Of a stretch of 64,000 nucleotides of DNA, positions 58,302 to 64,000 are shown one piece after another. This stretch comes from Campylobacter estrildidarum (lineage in GTDB: Bacteria; Campylobacterota; Campylobacteria; Campylobacterales; Campylobacteraceae). Within the stretch, counting starts at the first letter, position 1. Every line of letters starts with the position of its first letter. The position numbers were made by a program, and so were the translations under genes. The notes beneath the pieces were generated by a model. That model searched no databases. It worked only from the letters and a program-made list of their open reading frames with translations, and had not been told where the DNA came from. The stretch spans positions 32,486-96,485 of the forward strand of contig NZ_NXLZ01000006.1 of assembly GCF_005406205.1 (NCBI RefSeq), read 5' to 3'.

Positions 58302-59876
58302 TTAAATTTTTGGACCAAATTGTCTAAATTCTGTTCCTTCTTTAACATCTTCATAGCGTTTAAAATTTTCTATAAACATTTTAGCAAGCTTATTCCTTGC
58401 AGCACAATATGCATTTTTATCTTCCCAAGTATTAATAGGATTTAAAAGCGAACTCTCAATCCCTGTTAAATTTTTAGGAATAGCTAAATCAAACACATCA
58501 AAATTTTCAAATTCACAATTTGATATACTGCCATCTAAAATCGCATTAATGCAAGCTCTAGTCGCCTTTATACTCATTCTTTTACCTACTCCATAGCTAC
58601 CGCCTGTCCAACCTGTATTGACCAAATAAACATTAACTTGATGTTTATGAATTTTTTCACCGAGTAATTTTGCATAAACAGTTGGATGAAAAGGCATAAA
58701 AGGCTCACCAAAACAAGCTGAAAAAGTAGCTTGTGGTTCAGTAATTCCACGCTCTGTTCCAGCCACTTTGGCAGTATATCCACTTAAAAAATAATACATG
58801 GCCTGTTCTTTACTTAGTTTGCTAACAGGAGGCAAAACTCCAAAAGCATCTGCGCTTAAAAAAATAATATTTTTTGGATGCCCTGCTTTTAAATTTGGCT
58901 CATGATTTTTTATATGTTCGATTGGATAAGAAACTCTTGTATTTTCAGTTTTAGAAGCATCGCTATAATCCACACTTTTATCTTCCTTTAAAACTACATT
59001 TTCTAAAAGTGCATTCTTTTTAATTGCTGCATAAATTTCTGGTTCACTTTTAGGATCAAGGTTGATTGTTTTTGCATAACACCCTCCTTCAAAGTTAAAT
59101 ACACCTTCATCATCCCAACCATGCTCATCATCTCCGATTAGCTTTCTTTTTGGATCGGTAGATAGAGTCGTTTTTCCTGTACCACTTAGCCCAAAAAACA
59201 ATGCCACATCTCCCTTTTCGCCTACATTAGCACTACAATGCATTGAAAGTTTATTTTCAAGAGGTAGCCAATAATTCATCATAGAAAAAATACCCTTTTT
59301 CATTTCTCCAGCATACCAAGTTCCGCCAATAATCGCGATATTTTCTTCTATATTAAAAGCTGCAAAAACTTCAGAATTTAAACCATCTTGTTTGTATTCA
59401 TCATTAACGCATTTACAAGCATTAAAAACAATAAAATCGGGCTTAAAATTTTCTAATTCTGTTTCATTTGGACAAATAAACATATTTTTTACAAAATGTG
59501 CTTGCCAAGCAATTTCGGTTACAAATCTCACAGCTTTACGACTTTCTAAAGATGCGCCACAAAAAACATCTTGTATATAAATATCTTTTCCGCTTAATTG
59601 ATTTTTAGCCTTATTTAAAAGCTTGTTAAAAAGCTCTTTTGTAATTGCTTGATTTACTTTACCCCAAGCTATATATTTACTAGAAGGCTCTTGTTTAACA
59701 AAATATTTATCTTTTGGGCTTCTACCTGTAAAAATTCCGGTATCAATACAAAAAGTATCATTATTGCTACATTGTCCTTCTTTGTTAATATTTTCATGAT
59801 TAAATAACTCGTCATAGCTCAAGTTATAATAAATTTTTTTTGTATCCTTCAATCCCAAGCTCTCGAATTTCTCCAT
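58302..59876 (-). CDS. pckA: Phosphoenolpyruvate carboxykinase (ATP)
   Basis: This 524-residue enzyme converts oxaloacetate and ATP to PEP, the entry to gluconeogenesis in organisms that do not ferment sugars. The kinase-1a loop [16 protein letters not shown] near residue 230, [14 protein letters not shown], and the RTEITGRS-like substrate region ([14 protein letters not shown] near 47) are intact. It is adjacent to pycB, whose product supplies oxaloacetate; the two probably form one unit with argH. Confidence 0.97.
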   Translation of the reverse strand: MEKFESLGLKDTKKIYYNLSYDELFNHENINKEGQCSNNDTFCIDTGIFTGRSPKDKYFVKQEPSSKYIAWGKVNQAITKELFNKLLNKAKNQLSGKDIYIQDVFCGASLESRKAVRFVTEIAWQAHFVKNMFICPNETELENFKPDFIVFNACKCVNDEYKQDGLNSEVFAAFNIEENIAIIGGTWYAGEMKKGIFSMMNYWLPLENKLSMHCSANVGEKGDVALFFGLSGTGKTTLSTDPKRKLIGDDEHGWDDEGVFNFEGGCYAKTINLDPKSEPEIYAAIKKNALLENVVLKEDKSVDYSDASKTENTRVSYPIEHIKNHEPNLKAGHPKNIIFLSADAFGVLPPVSKLSKEQAMYYFLSGYTAKVAGTERGITEPQATFSACFGEPFMPFHPTVYAKLLGEKIHKHQVNVYLVNTGWTGGSYGVGKRMSIKATRACINAILDGSISNCEFENFDVFDLAIPKNLTGIESSLLNPINTWEDKNAYCAARNKLAKMFIENFKRYEDVKEGTEFRQFGPKI

Positions 59877-59886
59877 CTTTTACCCT

Positions 59887-61659
59887 TTAATGATTTTTGT
59901 ATGTCGCAATAATTTCACCCTCGTTGATATTATCACCAATCTTTATATAAATTTTTTCAATCACTCCATCTTTTGGAGCATTAACTTCAATTTCCATTTT
60001 CATAGCTTCCAAAACTGCTATGACTTGACCACTCCTAACCTGTGAACCTTTATCAATATAAATTTTGAAAAGGGCACCAGAAATTGGAGCTTGTATTAAA
60101 TCAGCTTTTTGATGATGGTTACTTGGTATTTCTTCTACATTTTTCACTTCGACTTTATCACCAAAACCAGAATTTATCTCTACAAAATATTTATTTCCAT
60201 TTACTGTAACGGTAAAATGATTTTCATCAATATTTTGCTTAGGCATTGCTAAATTACCTTTACGTACATTTATCTTAGTCTCTCCTTTTAAAAAACTTAT
60301 ACCTTTTTCTTTGCAAGTTGCCGCAATAAAAATATTTTCCTCGCTTGCTTCAATATTTTCTTTTTCTAATAAAGTTTTAATATAAGATATCTTCTTTGTT
60401 TCATCTCTATCAGCTAAATCAATAGCTAGTTCCTTTGTAAGCTCTAGTTTAAGTTGTTCTGCTGCAAGTTTTATGATTTCATTATCTGGCTTCATTGGTG
60501 TTTTTCCAAAATAACCAAGAACCATTTTGCCATAACCTTCAGCAATTTTTTTCCAAGAACCAAACATTACATTGTTAAAAGCTTGTTGAAAATAAAATTG
60601 AGAGACCGGAGTTACAGAAGTTCCAAATCCTCCTTTTTCAACAACTTCACGCATTGCTTTGATTACTTCTGGAAAGCGTTCTAAGATATTATTATCTCTC
60701 ATCATTTGGGTATTAGCAGTTAAAGCTCCTCCTGGCATAGGAGAAAAAGGAATCAAAGGATTTACCTTATTTGCTTCTGGAGGCATAAAATAATCTTTCA
60801 AGCAATCTTTGAAAATTTCTTCATATTTTAAAATTTTTTCTTCTTCAAGTCCACCTAAATCGTAATTTTTTCCTTTAAGTGCATGCATCATGGTTAAAAT
60901 ATCAGGCTGAGAAGTTCCTCCACTTACAGGAGCTGCTGCTAAATCTATGCCATCAATCCCCGCTTCTAAAGCTGCTAAATAACAAGCTATACTTATCCCT
61001 GCTGTTTCATGGGTATGAAGTCTCATGTGAATTTCTGAAGGCAAAATTTTCTTTGCCATTTTAACTGTTTCATATATTTTATTGGGATTTGCAGTACCAC
61101 TTGCATCTTTGAAACAAATACTATGAAAAGGAATTTTAGAATCTAAAATTCCTTTTAAAATTTTTTCATAAAAAGATACATCATGAGCTCCACTGCATCG
61201 TGGTGGTAAGTCCATCAAAGTAATGCAAATTTCGTGTTTTAAGCCATACTTAACAATACATTCTCCGCTAAATTTAAGATTATTAACATCATTTAAAGCA
61301 TCAAAATTTCTAATCGTGGTCGTTCCGTGTTTTGCAAAAAGTTTTGCGTGCAATTCAACGATCTCTCTACTTCCGGTGTCTAAAGCAACGGTATTGATCC
61401 CTCTTGCCAAAGTTTGCAAATTTACATTCTTTCCAACAATAGATCGAAATTTATCCATCATTTCAAAGGCATTTTCATTTAAATAAAAATATAAACTTTG
61501 AAATCTTGCACCACCTCCAAACTCAAAATGGGTAATTCCTGCTTCTTTTGCAGCTTCTATTGCAGGAATAAAATCTTGCATTAAAACTCTGGCCCCATAA
61601 ATAGACTGAAAACCATCTCTAAAACTTGTATCCATCACATCTATAAATTTTTTAGCCAT
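59887..61659 (-). CDS. pycB: Pyruvate carboxylase subunit B (carboxyltransferase and biotin carrier)
   Basis: This 590-residue protein has the carboxyltransferase TIM barrel at the N-terminus (DTSFRDGFQSIYGARV near residue 11, HTHETAGIS with metal-binding His). A PYC_OADA-type region follows, and a C-terminal biotinyl domain has the biotinylated lysine in VLEAMKMEIEV near residue 555. With the separate PycA biotin carboxylase it makes oxaloacetate from pyruvate. No Na+-pump genes accompany it and pckA is next door, so pyruvate carboxylase is favoured over oxaloacetate decarboxylase. Confidence 0.94.
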   Translation of the reverse strand: MAKKFIDVMDTSFRDGFQSIYGARVLMQDFIPAIEAAKEAGITHFEFGGGARFQSLYFYLNENAFEMMDKFRSIVGKNVNLQTLARGINTVALDTGSREIVELHAKLFAKHGTTTIRNFDALNDVNNLKFSGECIVKYGLKHEICITLMDLPPRCSGAHDVSFYEKILKGILDSKIPFHSICFKDASGTANPNKIYETVKMAKKILPSEIHMRLHTHETAGISIACYLAALEAGIDGIDLAAAPVSGGTSQPDILTMMHALKGKNYDLGGLEEEKILKYEEIFKDCLKDYFMPPEANKVNPLIPFSPMPGGALTANTQMMRDNNILERFPEVIKAMREVVEKGGFGTSVTPVSQFYFQQAFNNVMFGSWKKIAEGYGKMVLGYFGKTPMKPDNEIIKLAAEQLKLELTKELAIDLADRDETKKISYIKTLLEKENIEASEENIFIAATCKEKGISFLKGETKINVRKGNLAMPKQNIDENHFTVTVNGNKYFVEINSGFGDKVEVKNVEEIPSNHHQKADLIQAPISGALFKIYIDKGSQVRSGQVIAVLEAMKMEIEVNAPKDGVIEKIYIKIGDNINEGEIIATYKNH

Positions 61660-61788
61660 TGTTTTTCCTTAAGAAAAAATAATATTAAATATTATACAAA
61701 GAAAAAAATAATACTTTATAAAAATTAATTATAAATATCTAGCTTATTTTCAGATATTTAAATAAAACATTTTTAATAAAAACAACAT

Positions 61789-63129
61789 CTACACAAAACC
61801 AACAAGCTTAGTAATTAAAACTGCTACAACCGCTAAAGGTGAAATAAATCTCACAAATAAATACCAAATTTCAAAAAATATACCTTTCATATAGGGCTTA
61901 AATAAAATTTTTAAAGTCTCCTTTTTAATAACAAAGCCAACAAAAATAGCTACTAAAATTCCTCCTAATGGCATAATAATTTTGCTAGAAAAACTATCGA
62001 GCAATTCAAAAAAACTCATGCCTAGAATTTTAAACTGAGTTGAATCTAAAGAAGATAAAATGCATAAAACGCCTAAAATATATACTAAAGTACCTATAAA
62101 AAATAAAGCTTTTTTACGACTCATTTTAAAAGTGTTAATCAAATAAAAAGCCGAAGGTTCTATCATGGAAACTGCTGAAGTAATACCAGCAAATACCAAA
62201 GAAACAAAAAATGCGGTTCCAAAGATATGCCCTGTTAATCCAAGATTTTGAAATAAAGTAGCCAAGGAAACAAAAACAAAACCCGGGCCCTCTTGATTTG
62301 GATCGTATCCAAATTCAAAAATAAAAGTAAAAACAACAAGCCCCATTAAAAGTCCGACTAAAAGATTAATAAAAATAATATTTAAAGTGCTTGTAATAAA
62401 ATTAGTTCGATCAGGCAAACTTGCTGAATAAGTAATGATTGTTCCAACACCTAAGGATAAACTAAAAAAAGCAAGACCCAAGGCTTCAAGTGTATTAGAA
62501 ATATTAATTTTATGAAAATCAGGAACAAAAAGAAATTTTAAGGCCATTACAAAACCGTCCTTAGTCATCGCATAAATTAGCATTAAAATAAGCAAAATAA
62601 ACAAAGAAGGCATCATCCATACATTTAATCTTTCAATACCATTTTTAATTCCTTTAGAAACAGTATAAAAAACTATAAAAAAAACCAAACTAAAACAAAT
62701 AAATTGACTTAAAAAATCATGGCTTATAAGAAAATTGAAATCAAGGGCACTTGATTTCAAATCACTTGGTAATTGTCCAATAATGCTCAAATATGCATAT
62801 TTAACCACCCATCCAATGACTAAAGTGTAAAAAGAAACAATTAAAATAGACCCTATCATAGTAAAACCTACAAAAGACCAAGCTTTTTTATGTTTAAGTG
62901 CTAATTTTTTATAAGCATTTACCGGATCTTTTTCACTAATTTTACCAATACTTAATTCAGCTAAAAAAATCACAAAACCAACACCTAGAGTTAAAATGAT
63001 ATAAAGTAAAATGAAAGCTGAACCACCGCTTTGTCCTACAAGAGTAGGGAATTTCCAAGCATTTCCTAAACCCACGGCTGATCCTGCCACAGCTAAAATA
63101 AAACCTATTTTTGAAAATTTAGAACTCAA
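61789..63129 (-). CDS. Sodium-dependent transporter, NSS (SNF) family
   Basis: This 446-residue inner-membrane protein has about eleven helices, the usual bacterial LeuT/TyT1-like form. The Na+/substrate site in helix 1 is intact (GFILAVAGSAVGLGNAWKFP), as are SFFSLSLGVGTIITYSA-like (FFSLSLGVGTIITYSASL) and the helix-8 region FAGITSAVSMIEP. Probable substrates are amino acids. C. jejuni has two such genes in tandem here, from memory; only one is present. Confidence 0.92.
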   Translation of the reverse strand: MSSKFSKIGFILAVAGSAVGLGNAWKFPTLVGQSGGSAFILLYIILTLGVGFVIFLAELSIGKISEKDPVNAYKKLALKHKKAWSFVGFTMIGSILIVSFYTLVIGWVVKYAYLSIIGQLPSDLKSSALDFNFLISHDFLSQFICFSLVFFIVFYTVSKGIKNGIERLNVWMMPSLFILLILMLIYAMTKDGFVMALKFLFVPDFHKINISNTLEALGLAFFSLSLGVGTIITYSASLPDRTNFITSTLNIIFINLLVGLLMGLVVFTFIFEFGYDPNQEGPGFVFVSLATLFQNLGLTGHIFGTAFFVSLVFAGITSAVSMIEPSAFYLINTFKMSRKKALFFIGTLVYILGVLCILSSLDSTQFKILGMSFFELLDSFSSKIIMPLGGILVAIFVGFVIKKETLKILFKPYMKGIFFEIWYLFVRFISPLAVVAVLITKLVGFV

Positions 63130-63239
63130 ATTACAACCTTAACAAAATATTTAAAACTCTTAATTAAAGCGAAAAAAGCTTTAATCTTTGATGAAAAAAG
63201 CATAAAATAACATTATTTAATAAAATCAAAGATAATTTA

Positions 63240-63248
63240 TGATATAAT
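63240..63248 (+). promoter_or_regulatory. Extended -10 promoter of atpE
   Basis: TGATATAAT lies about 105 bases before the atpE ATG. The long leader that follows contains GAGTAGGGATACGCAAGCC, which stands out as GC-richer than its surroundings and may be structured. Confidence 0.55.
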
Positions 63249-63352
63249 CTCTAAAATATTTTAAACCTTTTTAAATATCGAGTAGGGATACGCAAGCCGA
63301 AAGTATTTTAAAGATTTTAAAAATATTTTAAAAATATTTTCAAGGTATTATT

Positions 63353-63697
63353 ATGAAAAAAATTATTTTTTTACTTTTAGCTTTTTCAGCGGTGGCTTTC
63401 GCGGCTGAAACGAATACTTTAGTTGAGCAAGAAGCTATAAATATATGGATTAAAGCTTTTTCGGTTTTAGCGGCTGGTTTAGGTTTAGGCGTTGCAGCAC
63501 TTGGTGGTGCTATTGGTATGGGAAATACAGCAGCGGCAACTATAGCAGGAACAGCTAGAAATCCTGGTCTTGGACCGAAATTGATGACTACAATGTTCAT
63601 TGCTTTAGCTATGATTGAAGCACAAGTAATTTATGCACTTGTTATTGCTCTTATAGCTCTTTATGCAAATCCTTTTATACAATTTACTGCATCTTAA
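63353..63697 (+). CDS. atpE: ATP synthase F0 subunit c
   Basis: This 114-residue proteolipid forms the rotor ring of the F1F0 ATP synthase. Two hydrophobic helices flank a short loop (TARNPGLGPKLMTT). The proton-carrying acid is Glu in the second helix (FIALAMIEAQVIYAL). The first about 20 residues (IIFLLLAFSAVAFAAE) form an N-terminal signal-like extension typical of epsilonproteobacterial AtpE. It is a lone gene, away from the main atp operon. Confidence 0.96.
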   Translation: MKKIIFLLLAFSAVAFAAETNTLVEQEAINIWIKAFSVLAAGLGLGVAALGGAIGMGNTAAATIAGTARNPGLGPKLMTTMFIALAMIEAQVIYALVIALIALYANPFIQFTAS

Positions 63698-63702
63698 TTT
63701 TT

Positions 63703-63732
63703 AACCCATTTGTAATAAATGGGTTGGTTTTT
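63703..63732 (+). terminator. Terminator hairpin after atpE
   Basis: AACCCATTT / AAATGGGTT form a 9-bp stem with loop GTAAT, then GGTTTTT. It lies six bases after the atpE stop and just before tRNA-Leu. Confidence 0.7.
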
Positions 63733-63818
63733 GCGGTTATGGTGGAACTGGTAGACACGCCATCTTGAGGGGGTGGTGCGCTCAGCGTGTGCGAGTTCAA
63801 ATCTCGCTAACCGCACCA
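63733..63818 (+). tRNA. tRNA-Leu (anticodon GAG)
   Basis: The acceptor stem GCGGTTA/TAACCGC, a D-arm, the anticodon loop TTGAGGG (GAG), a long variable arm (GTGCGCTCAGCGT region), GTTCAAATC in the T-arm and encoded CCA give an 86-base class II tRNA. GAG reads CUC/CUU. Its 5' end follows the atpE terminator directly, so cotranscription by read-through is possible. Confidence 0.97.
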
Positions 63819-64000
63819 TTTGTTTTATTTTTTACTTCTTTTAATTTTTTTTAATTCCTTTTATCTTGCTATAAAATAGGCTTTTAATAAATGATGGATT
63901 GCTTTAGATTATCTTTAATTTATTTTAATTTATTATACTTTACAAAAATTTTTTATTGACTTTATTATTGACCTAGTTAAATTTTCTTATTGACTCTATT
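63819..64000. repeat. AT-rich stretch with three TTATTGAC repeats
   Basis: No gene is seen downstream of tRNA-Leu. TTATTGAC occurs at 63953-63960, 63965-63972 and 63987-63994, all in the same orientation. The block ends with the window. Their role is unknown; short direct repeats after a tRNA 3' end can mark an integration site, but no integrase is visible here. Confidence 0.4.

Noticed and set aside
58586..58783. 65-codon minus-strand frame inside pckA
   Set aside because: It is a shifted-frame shadow of the intact PEP carboxykinase gene, with no ribosome site of its own.

Overview
The window is a stretch of an AT-rich (roughly 30% GC by eye), densely packed epsilonproteobacterial chromosome. 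Gene content and local order (flgL-ftsK-rpsO-Rrf2-flhA; moeA-murA-pabA-pabBC-xerH; rpsA-ispH-aroA-pheT-pheS; hupB-ciaB; cstA-prs-peb1 operon-cheR-cheB-rpiB; pepA-ychF-argH-pckA-pycB; atpE-tRNA-Leu) are those of Campylobacter in the C. jejuni/C. coli cluster. FlgL and the PEB1 remnant differ at many residues from the C. jejuni sequences I remember, and there is clear gene decay. A jejuni-like relative, perhaps a host-restricted one, is therefore more likely than a standard C. jejuni strain, but I cannot name the species from sequence alone.

Layout. 1-11,500 is mostly plus strand: the 3' part of flgL, ftsK, convergent rpsO, an Rrf2 iron-sulphur-type regulator joined to flhA, a DHH phosphoesterase with two small genes, and a di-haem cytochrome of the TsdA type. 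11,500-14,900 is accessory: degraded AT-rich DNA, tRNA-Gly(GCC), an autotransporter and a G10 tract. 14,900-21,300 (minus) carries moeA, murA, a small unknown gene, pabA, a pabB-pabC fusion and the tyrosine recombinase xerH. 21,300-24,340 is a pseudogene island: a broken dsbA meeting tail-to-tail a broken vgrG (type VI secretion spike). 24,350-34,000 (minus) carries an ABC-F ATPase, a membrane-anchored unknown, rpsA, ispH, aroA, pheT and pheS. 34,100-46,500 mixes small metabolic genes, a polar amino-acid ABC pair, an alanine/Na+ symporter, trmL, alr, the cell-shape peptidase pgp2, hupB, ciaB, a thioesterase and the ybdD-like/cstA pair. 46,600-52,100 (minus) carries prs, the entire PEB1 aspartate/glutamate ABC transporter operon in ruins, and cheR/cheB. 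52,300-56,900 (plus) is an rpiB-apt-dedA-pepA-ychF operon. 56,900-63,100 (minus) carries argH, pckA, pycB and an NSS transporter. The window ends with atpE, tRNA-Leu(GAG) and an AT-rich stretch with short TTATTGAC repeats.

How it fits together. Several modules serve an amino-acid-driven, asaccharolytic metabolism: pyruvate carboxylase subunit B and PEP carboxykinase for gluconeogenesis, amino-acid/peptide transporters, and TsdA for thiosulfate/tetrathionate electron flow. Others serve motility and host interaction: FlgL, FlhA, CheR/CheB, Pgp2, CiaB and the autotransporter. The most notable observations are (i) all four genes of the PEB1 transporter carry multiple independent lesions while their neighbours are intact; (ii) a G10 homopolymer lies between cheB and cheR, directly in front of the cheR start codon, so chemoreceptor methylation could be phase variable; (iii) a decayed dsbA/vgrG junction lies where gene order departs from the C. 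jejuni order I recall; (iv) ftsK appears to start at an ATT codon. I see no CRISPR array, rRNA operon, intact insertion sequence or replication origin. I did not recognise a wholly new multi-gene system.
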